Source: Tenacibaculum sp. 190524A05c (GTDB lineage Bacteria; Bacteroidota; Bacteroidia; Flavobacteriales; Flavobacteriaceae). Taken from it: DNA of 64,000 nt. Positions within the stretch are counted from its first letter, which is position 1; each line of letters starts with the position of its first letter. This document shows positions 16,770 through 26,557 of this stretch, one piece after another. A program made the translations under genes and the position numbers. Under the pieces are notes generated by a model that was not told the DNA's origin, ran no database searches, and worked only from the letters and a program-made list of their open reading frames with translations. The DNA lies in assembly GCF_964036595.1 (NCBI RefSeq), contig NZ_OZ038523.1:3974501-4038500 (forward strand), read 5' to 3'.

Positions 16770-18551
16770 ATGAAAAAAGCCGTAACAGCTGCATTGCTAA
16801 TATGTACAGTATTGTCATATAGTCAAGTGAAAACAAAAGGAGTTAATTTATATCCTGATGTTGTTGTAAAGAGTGAAAAAATTAATGCTAAAGGAGAAAC
16901 TGTTCTCATTGATAATATTCAGTTAATCGATATAAATACAGGAAAGATCTCTACTAGAGATGTATTAATTGAATCGAAAAAAATAGCTAAAATCTCTAAG
17001 AAAATAAGGATTGATGAAAATTATAAAGTTATCAATGGAGAAGGAAAGTGGATGATTCCTGGTTTAATTGATAGTCATATTCATCTTTTTCAATCGGGAG
17101 GTTTGTATACAAGGCCAGATGTGGCAAATTTAAATAAATTTAAAGCTTATGAAGAAGAAAGACAATGGCTAAAACGAAATGCTGCCGATTTTCTTAAGCG
17201 TTACTTAAAATGCGGAATTACTACTGTAATTGATGTTGGAGGACCAATTTATAACTTCGATTTACGAGATAAATATTCTGATGTTAGTGAGTTCCCAAAT
17301 CTATTTATAACTGGACCACTTGTTTCTACGTATCAGCCAAAAGCTTTTGAAATTGAAAATGCTCCTATTATAAAGGCAAATACACCAGAAGAAGCTATAG
17401 AATTGGTAAAAAAACAAGTGCCACTTAAGCCAGATTTTATTAAAATTTGGTATATCGTTAGATCAAAAGATGACGAAACTAAAAATTATGAAATTGTAAA
17501 AGCAACAATTGATGAGGCTCATAAGAATAATTTGAAAGTAGCGGTTCATGCAACTCAATTAGCCACGGCAAAAAAGGCAATAAAAGCTGGTGCGAATTTC
17601 TTAGTTCATAGTGTAGAAAATGAAAAAATTGATGACGAGTTTATTAAAATGGTGAAAGAAAGTAATGTTTCGTACATACCAACACTAATCGTTATGAAAA
17701 ACTATGTAAAGTCTTTTTCTCAAGATATCACGCCTTCAAAAGAAGATTTTAATATCTCTAATCCCACAGCATTAGGTAGTCTATATGATTCAAAAACACT
17801 TGAAATGAGAAATCTGCCTTATTGGAAAAGGTATAAAGAGTATGTTAAGAATAATCAAGAAAAACTTGATAACGACAAAATGATTATGGCTTACAATTTA
17901 AAAAAAGCGGTAGATAATGGTTTTAATGTTGCAACAGGAACTGATGCAGGGAATATTGGAACTTTACATGCTACTTCTTTTTTTGATGAAATGATGGGCA
18001 TGAAAAATGCAGGATTAACGAATTTGCAAATATTACAAGCTTCTACTTTAAATGGTGCTAAAGTTTTAAATAAAGAAAAGGAGCTAGGTTCTATAGAGGA
18101 AGGGAAATTAGCAGATATTGTTATCTTAAATAGTAATCCAATAGAGAGCTTAGAAGCTGTAAAAGATATCGATTACGTAGTAAAAGGAGGAACAGTTTAT
18201 CCTGTAGATGGTATTATTAAAGATACACCAGAACAGCTAGTTCAGCGCCAAGTAAATGGATATAATGCTCGTAATATAGAGGCTTTTCTAGAGCCATATA
18301 GTGAGGACTTTGAAATTTATAATTATCCAAATACATTAAGAGGAAAAGGTAAAAGCAATTCTAAATTAAGGTATAAAAAACTGTTTGAAATGTATCCTAA
18401 TTTACATTGCGAAATAGTTAAGAGAATGGTTTTAGGAAATAAAGTAATCGATTATGAAAGAATTACGGGTGTGTCTGAAAAACCAATTGAGGCAATTGCT
18501 ATTTATGAAATAGAAAACAATAAAATAAAAAAAGTGACATTTGTTAAATAA
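16770..18551 (+). CDS. Exported amidohydrolase with C-terminal NTF2/SnoaL-like domain
   Basis: Protein of 593 residues from the ATG at 16770. That start gives a clean signal peptide (MKKAVTAALLICTVLSYSQ); an upstream in-frame TTG at 16737 would only add 11 residues and bury it. The metal-dependent amidohydrolase barrel shows GEGKWMIPGLIDSHIHLF (HxH metal site), KVAVHATQ, FLVHSVENE and VATGTDAGNIGTLH (Asp ligand), and a closing GSIEEGKLADIVIL. This is the imidazolonepropionase/prolidase-like subgroup of secreted Bacteroidota enzymes. After about residue 490 a second domain begins (VNGYNARNIEAFLEPYSEDF, then LRGKGKSNSKLRYKKLFEMYPNL) and resembles SnoaL/NTF2 polyketide-cyclase-like folds. The fusion is unusual. 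Substrate unknown; a hydrolase of amides or cyclic amides in the periplasm is likely. Confidence 0.85.
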   Translation: MKKAVTAALLICTVLSYSQVKTKGVNLYPDVVVKSEKINAKGETVLIDNIQLIDINTGKISTRDVLIESKKIAKISKKIRIDENYKVINGEGKWMIPGLIDSHIHLFQSGGLYTRPDVANLNKFKAYEEERQWLKRNAADFLKRYLKCGITTVIDVGGPIYNFDLRDKYSDVSEFPNLFITGPLVSTYQPKAFEIENAPIIKANTPEEAIELVKKQVPLKPDFIKIWYIVRSKDDETKNYEIVKATIDEAHKNNLKVAVHATQLATAKKAIKAGANFLVHSVENEKIDDEFIKMVKESNVSYIPTLIVMKNYVKSFSQDITPSKEDFNISNPTALGSLYDSKTLEMRNLPYWKRYKEYVKNNQEKLDNDKMIMAYNLKKAVDNGFNVATGTDAGNIGTLHATSFFDEMMGMKNAGLTNLQILQASTLNGAKVLNKEKELGSIEEGKLADIVILNSNPIESLEAVKDIDYVVKGGTVYPVDGIIKDTPEQLVQRQVNGYNARNIEAFLEPYSEDFEIYNYPNTLRGKGKSNSKLRYKKLFEMYPNLHCEIVKRMVLGNKVIDYERITGVSEKPIEAIAIYEIENNKIKKVTFVK

Positions 18552-18582
18552 TGTAATTAAAATCAATTAGCTATATTGTTGT

Positions 18583-19224
18583 ATGTCAACTGAAGAAAAA
18601 ATAGAATCGAAAGAAATAAACACTAGTCAATATGGAATACAAGATGTAATGTCTATTGGCTATGTGTTTTTGTTAATATTAGGAGTTTTAAATCAAACAA
18701 TTTATTACGGTATATTAGGAATAAATATTTTTGAATATACTACCGTTTTAGATGTGTTAATTAGTCCAATAGCTGTTTTAAGTGATAGTTGGATTATTCT
18801 TGTAACTGTAATTAGCCTTGTTATTTTAATGATAGGTTATTTTAAGTTGATAAGAATGTATTACGATAGATTAGCTAAAAAAGAAAAGTATCAAAAAGGT
18901 AAAAAGAAAGAAAAGCTAGATAAAGTACGAGCTAGTTTTAATAAAAAATATGCCGTTATTCCATTTATTCTATTTGTTATGATGAGCATGTATGTTGGTT
19001 TAGGTGTTGGAAGTGGGCAAAAAATCAAGGAGAGAATCAATAGCTTTGATTATAAATACACAGATGTAATTGTTTTTGAAGACGGTGAAAAATTAAATAC
19101 TAAAATCGTTGGAAAGAATAGCTCTTATGTGTTTTATGTGACTAAAGAAGAAGCTAATATTAATATTGTTCCAATCGAAGGAAATATTAAGTTAATCAAG
19201 AAAATTAAAAAAGAAAAAAAATAG
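18583..19224 (+). CDS. Membrane protein of unknown function
   Basis: Protein of 213 residues. Three or four membrane helices are visible: residues about 25-45 (VMSIGYVFLLILGVLNQTIY), 50-65 (weaker), 68-90 (WIILVTVISLVILMIGYFKL) and 125-142 (YAVIPFILFVMMSMYVGLG). A highly basic loop (AKKEKYQKGKKKEKLDK) lies between helices 3 and 4. The C-terminal tail of about 70 residues is beta-rich and ends in a Lys-rich stretch. It lies 31 bases after the amidohydrolase gene. No family recognised. Confidence 0.7.
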   Translation: MSTEEKIESKEINTSQYGIQDVMSIGYVFLLILGVLNQTIYYGILGINIFEYTTVLDVLISPIAVLSDSWIILVTVISLVILMIGYFKLIRMYYDRLAKKEKYQKGKKKEKLDKVRASFNKKYAVIPFILFVMMSMYVGLGVGSGQKIKERINSFDYKYTDVIVFEDGEKLNTKIVGKNSSYVFYVTKEEANINIVPIEGNIKLIKKIKKEKK

Positions 19225-19331
19225 AAAACTTTTAAGGTAGATAACTTAATTTTTGACCAGTTAGTTTTATTTAGATAAAATTAAAATTACAGACATCTCT
19301 GTAAACTGCGTCTTATCTAATGATTTAAAAA

Positions 19332-19349
19332 AAGGGGGAAAATCCCCTT
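19332..19349 (+). promoter_or_regulatory. Stem-loop in the leader of the CheB-CheR gene
   Basis: AAGGGG, a GAAAAT loop, then CCCCTT. It lies 64 bases before the start codon of the CheB-CheR-PAS gene. The following sequence is not a clean T-run, so it may be a leader hairpin or the tail of the preceding gene's transcript. Confidence 0.4.
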
Positions 19350-19412
19350 GCAAAATTTAGTCTTTTTATTTGGGGTGTAGTATCTTTTAAGCTAGATCAA
19401 ACTAAAAGCCCA

Positions 19413-22400
19413 ATGAAAAATGATTGCCGTGTAATTGCTATCGGAACTTCTGCCGGAGGATTAGGTGTGTTAAAAACTTTCTTTGATAACGTACCAAAAG
19501 ACTTCAAACACATACTTGTAATTGTTCAACATTTATCTCCTGATTACAAGAGTATAATGGCAGATTTACTAGCTAAAAACTCTAATTTACCTATACAAGA
19601 AGCAAAAAATGGAATTAAAATTAAGTCTGGGCATGTTTATTTAATTCCACCTAAAAAGAACATGATTATTGAAGATGATAATTTAATTCTCATGGATAGG
19701 CCAAAAAAAAATGTATTAAACCTACCTATTGATATATTTTTTAAGTCTTTAGCGGCAGAAAAAAAAGAAAAAGCAATTGGTGTTATTTTATCAGGAACTG
19801 GTTCTGATGGTACTAGAGGAATTAGAAAAATTAAAGAATATGGAGGATTTGCTATAGCTCAAAATCCAGAAGACGCAAAGTTCGATGGTATGCCTAAAAG
19901 TGCAATTGCTTCTGGCTTAATCGATAGTATTTTAAACGCAGAAGATATTCCAGCTGAATTACTAAACTTTATAACTCATAGTAATATTCTTCAGAATGGT
20001 AAAAAGGAAGAATTATTTCTAAAAGAAGAAGGATTAAAAAAGATACTTCATGTTGTTAAAAAGAAAACTGGAATAGACTTTTCAGATTATAAATCTCCAA
20101 CACTTAACCGAAGAATTATTCGTAGAATGAGTGTTACGAAAACCAGAACGGTTGAAGAGTATTTGAATTATATTCACGAATATGAATATGAGGCAGAAGT
20201 TCTGCATAAAGAGTTTTTAATCGGAGTTACAAAATTTTTTAGAGATCCAGAGGCTTTTAAGTTCATAAAAGAAGAAGTTGTTCCAAAAATATTTGATTCT
20301 AAAAAAGAAAATGAGCTAGTCAAGGTATGGAGTGTCGGTTGTTCTTCAGGAGAAGAGGCTTATTCTATAGCAATTGTTTTAAATGAATATATGCAACAGC
20401 ATAATATTGATTGTGATGTGAAGATTTTTGCTACAGATTTAGATGCTGATGCGATTAATAAAGCTAATAAGGGAGTTTTCGGAGATAGTATTGCAGGAGA
20501 TGTTCCTGTAGAATATTTAGAAAAGTATTTTCATAAAGAAGGAGACTTTTACATTATTTCTCCATTAATTAGAAAGAATATAATTTTTTCTCAGCATAAT
20601 ACAGCTCAAGATCCGCCTTTCACAAATATGGATCTAATCATTTGTAGAAACCTACTTATTTATTTGCAATCAGACTTACAGCAAAGATTATTATCAGATT
20701 TACATTATGCTACTGGGAAAAACAAATATTTGTTTTTAGGCCCTAGTGAAACATTGGGAGGAATTTCTAAATCTTTCAAAGTTTTATCCAGGAAATGGAG
20801 GGTTTACCAAAATATTGAAATGTTTAAAGGAGCAGATTTTTCGAGAAGATATTATAATACAGCTCCAATTGAATCATCTAAAACTAATTCATTCAATAAT
20901 AGACAAAGAACTATTGATCAAAAGTTATCAGAGAATTTATCGAATATATTGCTTGAAGAACTCTCAGCAGCTAGTATTTGTGTGGATGGTAATTATGAAT
21001 TAGTAAATGCTGATGGAAATTTTAAAGAATACATCACTTTACCTGAAAAGAAGTTTCGATCTTTTGATATTCTGAAAATGCTACCGCAAGAAATTTCTTT
21101 GGCTTTAAGTACAGCTTTAGTAAGGGTTGAACAAGAAAATGAAAATGTAAGATATGACAATATCACCTATGAAAAAGACGGTCAGAAAAACTTAATTAAT
21201 ATTTTAGTTTCACCAGTCGAAGGTTTGTCAAACCGTGGGAAATTGTATTTGATACTATTTAAAAAACAGAGTATTTATAATACAATACAGCCAAATGCTA
21301 ATATTGGTGCTGAAGATATTAACCATAATTACGATTATTATAAAACTATTGCATCTTTAGATCAAGAGCTTCGTGATACAAAAGCAAATTTACAATCTAA
21401 ATTAGATGAAATTGAAGTCTCAAATGAGGAGTTGCAATCCGCAAATGAAGAACTGCTTGCATCAAATGAAGAACTTCAAACTACAAACGAAGAGCTTCAA
21501 AGTGTAAATGAAGAGTTACATACTGTAAACGCAGAGCATCAAGAAAAAATAGTAGAGCTTATAAAGTTGACCGAGGATTTGGAAAACCTAATTCATTCCG
21601 TTGATATTGGAGTTTTATTTTTAGATGAAAATCTAATAATTAGAAGGTTTTCTCCATCACTTAGGAAATTTTTCAAAGTTCAAAATACAGATGTTGGTAG
21701 ATCTATTGCAAACTTTAAAACGAACTTAAAAGAGGAATGTCAACAGAAACTGATTAAGAATATCAATAAAGTAATTACTACAGGAGAAATTTATGAGGAA
21801 GAAGTTCAATTGATTAATGATTCTTGGTACTTAAAAAGAATTAATCCTTTCGTAAGTGAACATGGGAAAATAAGTGGAGTGGTAGTTTCTTTTGTAGACA
21901 TAAACGCGCAAAAAAATACAGAGTTAGAACTGTTAGAGAAAGGGAAGTTTCTCACAAAACTAACCGAACTAATGCCAGGGCTTATTTATGTTTATAATTA
22001 TGAAACCAATAAGAATGAATATGCGAATCGAGATATAGCTTCTGTTTTAGGATATACAAAAGAAGAAGTTCAGGAATTTGGAGATACGTTTTTGGTGGAT
22101 ATTGTTCATCCAGATGATATAGCAAAAGTCTTTAATAATTTAGAGAAAATCCAAACCTCAAAGGATAATGTGACTCATGATATTGAATATCGTGTAAGGC
22201 ATAAAAACGGAAATTACATTTGGTTACTATCAAAAGAAACTATTTTTGAGAGGCTGCCTTCTGGTAAAATGAAAATTATAGGTGTTGCAAGTGATATTAC
22301 TGATGTTAAGAATACGGAAAATGAATTAGTAGAAAAAACTAATTTCTTAACAAAGATAATTGAGGTAATGCCTGGAATTACTTATATCTATGATCAAAAT

Positions 22401-23909
22401 ACTCAAAAGAATGAGTATGTAAACCAAGAAATAGCAAAGGTATTAGGATATAGTGAAAAAGAAATTGAAGAATTGGGAAGTGACTTAATGACTGAGATTA
22501 TTCATCCGGATGATATGTCAAAAATGATAGCACATCATCAAGCAATTTGTGATTCTAAAGAAAATGAAATTCTTGATTTTAAATATCGAGTAAAACATAA
22601 AGATGGTAATTATCGTTGGTTTCTGTCAAAAGAAACAGTTTTTGAAAGAACTGATGATAGTTTAAAAGTAAAACATATTGGTGTTGCTACAGATATAACC
22701 ACAATTAAAGAAGCTGAACAGAAACTTAACGAGTCTAATAGAATGTACAATGTTGTTTTAGAAGCGACTTTAGCGGGATATTGGGATTGGAATGTTAAGG
22801 AGGGTTATATGTATTACAGTCCAGCGTTTAAAGCAATGTTTGGATATGAAGATCATGAGGTTCCACATTCTCCAGATTGGTGGTCACAACAAATGCACCC
22901 TGAAGATGTACAAGAAGCATTTGAGATTTTTGACGATCATGTGAAATCCAAAGGAGAATTTCCTTTTTCAAACGAGGCGCGTTATTTTCATAAAGACGGT
23001 TCAATTGTTTGGGTATATTGTAAAGGAAAAGTTATTGAGTGGGATGAAAATGGAGAGCCATTAAGAGTTGTAGGAAGTCATGCGGATATAACTGATTTGA
23101 AACGTGCAGAAGAAAAATTAAATGAGACCAATATGATGTATAATAGCATACTTGAAGCTACTTTAGCGGGATATTGGGATTGGCGTGTTGAAGAGGATTA
23201 TGAATATTATAGTCCAACATTTAAAGCGATGTTTGGATATGAAGATCATGAAGTTCCGAATTCTCCAGATTGGTGGCAACAACATATGCATCCAGATGAC
23301 ATACCTAGAGCATTTGAAATTTTTGAAAAACATATAGAATCGAAGGGTGAATTCCCGTTTTCTAATGAGGTTCGATATTTTCATAAGGATGGATCGATAG
23401 TTTGGGTGTATTGTAAAGGGAAAGTTATCGAATGGGGAGAGAATGGAGAACCTTTACGTATGGTTGGTAGTCATGTTGACATAACAGATGTTAAGAATGT
23501 TGAACATAAACTAAATCAGAATAATAAACTTTACAATAGTATAATTGAAGGAAACTTAGTTGGTTATTGGGATTGGCACGTAAAAGATAATTATGAATAT
23601 TACAGTCCTGCATTCAAGTCTATGTTTGGATTTAAAGATGAAGAGGTACCTAGTTCTCCTGATTGGTGGAAACAACAGATACATCCAGAAGATATTCCTA
23701 AAGTTTTAGAGTTATTTGACCAACATGTAAAATCTAAAGGAGAAATTCCATATTCTAAAGAAGTAAGATATTACCATAAAGACGGCTCACTTATATGGAT
23801 ATATTTCAATGGAAGAGTTATCGAGTGGGATGAAAATGATCAGCCATTAAGAGTTGTTGGAAGTCATGTTGATATAACACGTTTTAAAAACGGAGCATTA
23901 CAAGAATAA
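19413..23909 (+). CDS. CheB-CheR-PAS hybrid signalling protein without kinase domain
   Basis: Protein of 1498 residues. Residues 1-190 are a CheB methylesterase with the full catalytic triad Ser13 (GTSAGG), His40 (VQHLSP) and Asp132 (GTGSDGTRG), and no receiver domain in front. Residues about 206-480 are a CheR methyltransferase (SAM motif VWSVGCSSGEEAYSIA near 305; NLLIYL later). Residues about 647-726 are a coiled coil with the ANEEL/SNEEL/TNEEL repeat typical of this family. Six PAS-type units follow, starting near 723, 841, 971, 1106, 1235 and 1366. The last three are close copies (AGYWDW..., YYSP.FKAMFG, HPED, HKDGS, VGSH.DIT). Homologues usually end in a histidine kinase or are followed by one; here the protein stops after the last PAS. 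It may methylate and demethylate an unidentified partner in response to PAS ligands. No chemoreceptor gene is nearby. Confidence 0.92.
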   Translation: MKNDCRVIAIGTSAGGLGVLKTFFDNVPKDFKHILVIVQHLSPDYKSIMADLLAKNSNLPIQEAKNGIKIKSGHVYLIPPKKNMIIEDDNLILMDRPKKNVLNLPIDIFFKSLAAEKKEKAIGVILSGTGSDGTRGIRKIKEYGGFAIAQNPEDAKFDGMPKSAIASGLIDSILNAEDIPAELLNFITHSNILQNGKKEELFLKEEGLKKILHVVKKKTGIDFSDYKSPTLNRRIIRRMSVTKTRTVEEYLNYIHEYEYEAEVLHKEFLIGVTKFFRDPEAFKFIKEEVVPKIFDSKKENELVKVWSVGCSSGEEAYSIAIVLNEYMQQHNIDCDVKIFATDLDADAINKANKGVFGDSIAGDVPVEYLEKYFHKEGDFYIISPLIRKNIIFSQHNTAQDPPFTNMDLIICRNLLIYLQSDLQQRLLSDLHYATGKNKYLFLGPSETLGGISKSFKVLSRKWRVYQNIEMFKGADFSRRYYNTAPIESSKTNSFNNRQRTIDQKLSENLSNILLEELSAASICVDGNYELVNADGNFKEYITLPEKKFRSFDILKMLPQEISLALSTALVRVEQENENVRYDNITYEKDGQKNLINILVSPVEGLSNRGKLYLILFKKQSIYNTIQPNANIGAEDINHNYDYYKTIASLDQELRDTKANLQSKLDEIEVSNEELQSANEELLASNEELQTTNEELQSVNEELHTVNAEHQEKIVELIKLTEDLENLIHSVDIGVLFLDENLIIRRFSPSLRKFFKVQNTDVGRSIANFKTNLKEECQQKLIKNINKVITTGEIYEEEVQLINDSWYLKRINPFVSEHGKISGVVVSFVDINAQKNTELELLEKGKFLTKLTELMPGLIYVYNYETNKNEYANRDIASVLGYTKEEVQEFGDTFLVDIVHPDDIAKVFNNLEKIQTSKDNVTHDIEYRVRHKNGNYIWLLSKETIFERLPSGKMKIIGVASDITDVKNTENELVEKTNFLTKIIEVMPGITYIYDQNTQKNEYVNQEIAKVLGYSEKEIEELGSDLMTEIIHPDDMSKMIAHHQAICDSKENEILDFKYRVKHKDGNYRWFLSKETVFERTDDSLKVKHIGVATDITTIKEAEQKLNESNRMYNVVLEATLAGYWDWNVKEGYMYYSPAFKAMFGYEDHEVPHSPDWWSQQMHPEDVQEAFEIFDDHVKSKGEFPFSNEARYFHKDGSIVWVYCKGKVIEWDENGEPLRVVGSHADITDLKRAEEKLNETNMMYNSILEATLAGYWDWRVEEDYEYYSPTFKAMFGYEDHEVPNSPDWWQQHMHPDDIPRAFEIFEKHIESKGEFPFSNEVRYFHKDGSIVWVYCKGKVIEWGENGEPLRMVGSHVDITDVKNVEHKLNQNNKLYNSIIEGNLVGYWDWHVKDNYEYYSPAFKSMFGFKDEEVPSSPDWWKQQIHPEDIPKVLELFDQHVKSKGEIPYSKEVRYYHKDGSLIWIYFNGRVIEWDENDQPLRVVGSHVDITRFKNGALQE

Positions 23910-23923
23910 TATCATTGAATTAC

Positions 23924-24835
23924 CTATTTAAACAACTGTCTGAACTCTATTGGAGTCATACCAGTTTTTAACTTGAAAGTTCGTTCAAAGTAATTCTTAA
24001 ATTTGAAACCAAGGTTCTGTGAAATTAGTTCAATTGAATCTTGGTTTTTTATGAGTTCAATTTTAGCTTTATCAACTAAAAAATCTAACACATAGTTTTT
24101 AGTGTCTTTTTGAATTTCTTTTTGAAGTAAATCGTTTAAATAATTGGTTGATAGATTTACACTTTCTGCTAAATAAGAATTTTTAGGAATTCCACATTCT
24201 TTCAAATGATCATTTTTATAATATTCTTCTAAAACAAAATTAAGGTTGTTCATGATTTCGATATTGAGCACAGAACGTGTAGTGAATTGTCGATCATAAA
24301 ATCTTGAACAAAGATTTAAAAGTAATCCAAGTGTAGAAATAATTACACCATGACTATGAATATCAATTCTTTGATCAATTTCGTTTACAATTAAACCTAA
24401 ACAGTTTTGTATTAATCGTTGTTCAGCGGCAGATAAATGTAATGCTTCAGAATACTTATAAAAAAAGAAATTAAAGTCATCAATTTTATCGTATAAATTG
24501 GTGTTTTTAATAAAATCAAGACTAAAAATTAAAAACCATCCAGAATTTGCATCAACACAATTTCCATCAACTTTAGAAGTGTTTTTACTGGGTTGTCTGA
24601 AAGTCATGACGCTTTCAGTAAAGTCATAATCTTTTCGGTCAAATAAATGACCACAGCTGCCATCTCTCATAGAAATAACAAATAAATCCATTTCAAGATT
24701 CATGTTACGTCCGTCAACACCATTTTTAAATTCCAATAAATCAACAAAGCTAATTGAGGGGTGCTTTGGTTTCGATAAACGAAACAATTCGTGGAATTCA
24801 GAGATAGTTCCAATTTTTGAGGGATGTTTCCTCAT
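23924..24835 (-). CDS. AraC family transcriptional regulator
   Basis: Protein of 303 residues. The N-terminal two thirds are the variable sensor part (IGTISEFHELFRLSKPKHPS, SWFL-type core GWFLIFSLDFI). The C-terminal 100 residues hold the double HTH: SYLAESVNLSTNYLNDLLQK, then IELISQNLGFKFKNYFERTF and TGMTPIEFRQL. It converges with the CheB-CheR gene and lies head-to-tail with a paralogue (24926-25840); the two share length and motif order, so they are a tandem duplication. Target genes are not evident. Confidence 0.9.
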   Translation of the reverse strand: MRKHPSKIGTISEFHELFRLSKPKHPSISFVDLLEFKNGVDGRNMNLEMDLFVISMRDGSCGHLFDRKDYDFTESVMTFRQPSKNTSKVDGNCVDANSGWFLIFSLDFIKNTNLYDKIDDFNFFFYKYSEALHLSAAEQRLIQNCLGLIVNEIDQRIDIHSHGVIISTLGLLLNLCSRFYDRQFTTRSVLNIEIMNNLNFVLEEYYKNDHLKECGIPKNSYLAESVNLSTNYLNDLLQKEIQKDTKNYVLDFLVDKAKIELIKNQDSIELISQNLGFKFKNYFERTFKLKTGMTPIEFRQLFK

Positions 24836-24853
24836 ACTCTAATTTTCTATTCT

Positions 24854-24920
24854 ATACTATCTAAGTAAACTTACTTTATTGTATTAGATTATAATCCAAT
24901 ACAATATTTTTAGATAGTAT
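24854..24920. repeat. Nested palindrome between two AraC genes
   Basis: An inner 30-bp palindrome at 24877-24906 has one mismatch per arm (TATTGTATT at the left end, AATACAATA at the right end, GATTATAATC in the centre). An outer perfect 10-bp inverted repeat encloses it, ATACTATCTA at 24854-24863 and TAGATAGTAT at 24911-24920. No T-run or GC-rich stem makes it a normal terminator. It may be a cooperative operator or cruciform-forming site for the flanking regulators. Confidence 0.6.
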
Positions 24921-24925
24921 TAAAT

Positions 24926-25840
24926 TTAATACTCTTGTTTTCTGTATTCTAATGGTGTCTTTCCGGTTTTAGATTTAAAAAATCTGCTGAAGTAATGAGG
25001 ATAGTTGAAACCGAGCTTAAAGGCTAGTTCACTTATGGAATAATCTTGTTTATTTAAAAGTAAGCTTTTAGACTTTTCTAAAATAAAATAATTGATATAG
25101 TCTTTAGTATTCTTACCCGTTTCTTTTTTTAATATGTTAGAAAGATAATTAGGAGATAGGTTTACATAAGTTGCTATTTGATTTACCTCAGGAACACCTT
25201 TCTCACTAAATAGATTATTTTCATAATACAGTTTTAAGAAAGCATCAATTTTTGAAACTATATAATTATCTTCTATAGCTTTTTTATCAAATTGTCTTTC
25301 AAAAAATCGATTACAAAGATTCAACATAACTTCAAGGATGGAAGAAATGACAACAGAAGAATGTTTGTCAAAAGTTAACATTATTTCATTTTTCAGGAAA
25401 TTCACACATTCAGTTACTCTTTTTTGTTCATTTGTTGAAAGTGAGATTCCTTGATTAATTGAATAATCGAAAAACCTATAGTCATTCAGTTTATTAAATA
25501 ATGGTGTAGATTTCAAGAGGTCACTATGAAATAATAAAACCCAACCTTTTGATGTGTTAAGTTGATCAATAGACGATATGTTTAGAACTTGATTTGGTTT
25601 TGTAAACGCAAGTTCTCCTTCTTCAAAATTAAATTTCTTTTTACCTAAAAAATGACTACATGTGTTATCCTTTAAGGTAATTGTATAAAAATCCAAGATA
25701 TAGTCATGCTCTAGCAACGATTTTGATTTTAAAATTGCTAGTGGATGAAGTATACTAATAAATGGATTGTTCGGTTCCTCCAAACCGAACGTTTTCAGAA
25801 ATTCCGAAACCGTTTTAATATGTTTAATGTCCCTCTTCAA
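24926..25840 (-). CDS. AraC family transcriptional regulator (paralogue)
   Basis: Protein of 304 residues. The N-terminal sensor part starts KHIKTVSEFLKTFGLEEPNN, has FYTITLKDNTCSHFLGKKKF and the core GWVLLFHSDLLKS. The C-terminal double HTH shows VNQIATYVNLSPNYLSNILK, then YSISELAFKLGFNYPHYFSRFF, KSKTGKTPLEYRK, a textbook AraC/XylS ending. It is a paralogue of the gene just downstream. Both are on the minus strand and separated by 90 bases holding a large nested palindrome, which could serve autoregulation or cross-regulation. Confidence 0.92.
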   Translation of the reverse strand: MKRDIKHIKTVSEFLKTFGLEEPNNPFISILHPLAILKSKSLLEHDYILDFYTITLKDNTCSHFLGKKKFNFEEGELAFTKPNQVLNISSIDQLNTSKGWVLLFHSDLLKSTPLFNKLNDYRFFDYSINQGISLSTNEQKRVTECVNFLKNEIMLTFDKHSSVVISSILEVMLNLCNRFFERQFDKKAIEDNYIVSKIDAFLKLYYENNLFSEKGVPEVNQIATYVNLSPNYLSNILKKETGKNTKDYINYFILEKSKSLLLNKQDYSISELAFKLGFNYPHYFSRFFKSKTGKTPLEYRKQEY

Positions 25841-26226
25841 AAAAATGTTAACTTCCTTAAATTTAGTAAAAAAAACTAAGAAATCCTATCTTTGGTTGAA
25901 TGCTTTTTTGTTGATTATGAGTTTTTTATGTGGTTTTTGGTGACGCTATTCAATAAAAAGATATTTAATGTTATAGTGATTTTTACTATTTAATGTTCTC
26001 TAGCCTTTACCTGGCGTAGATTTGTGTTATTTTTTGTAAAAATAGTGTTTTTCTTCTTGCTTTACTTGTTTATTTATCTTAACTTTAGGTTGTGGTATAT
26101 CTTTTTCTTACGATGTAATAAATAGCTTTTACTTACTTCAGTTAAGACAAAGTATAGTAGTATAATTGTAAATTAATTACACTAGGAAAGTAATTATACT
26201 TTTAACTACATTTAAGTTACTAAATT

Positions 26227-26258
26227 AAAAAAGACTGTTTTGTACAAAACAGTCTTTT
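26227..26258. terminator. Strong bidirectional terminator not attached to a gene
   Basis: AAAAGACTGTTTTG and its exact inverse CAAAACAGTCTTTT around a TA centre, with A-run and T-run on the two sides. The nearest genes are 387 bases upstream and 318 bases downstream, and neither points into it, so it probably ends a non-coding RNA or an unseen short transcript. Confidence 0.75.
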
Positions 26259-26527
26259 ATTAATCTACGGTTATCTTAGATAATTTGTTAACCTCCCATA
26301 GACATTGATTTGGGGGAATAAATCTTCTCTACATTCAAATTTACATCAGTTTTATCTTATTGACTAACACTTTTTTAGCATAAACTAAAACAAAACAACT
26401 TTTTTTAACCATTTTATGGTAAATCGGTTAAATTATTCCAGTTGTAGAATGTAACTTTTCCTTGATTTTTGATACTAATACTATAGAAAAAGAATAAGGA
26501 GTATCTAAATTTCTACAAAAAGTTTAG

Positions 26528-26557
26528 TTGTTATGAAACCTTGTTATTTTATATTTG
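26528..26557 (+). promoter_or_regulatory. Promoter of the DUF6638-like gene
   Basis: TTG at 26528-26530, a 19-base spacer, then TATATTTG at 26550-26557, an exact match to TAnnTTTG. The start codon follows 19 bases later, which gives a very short leader. Confidence 0.6.

Noticed and set aside
22730-23900. Tandem repeat or CRISPR-like array
   Set aside because: The similarity comes from three copied PAS units in one reading frame with many silent changes.
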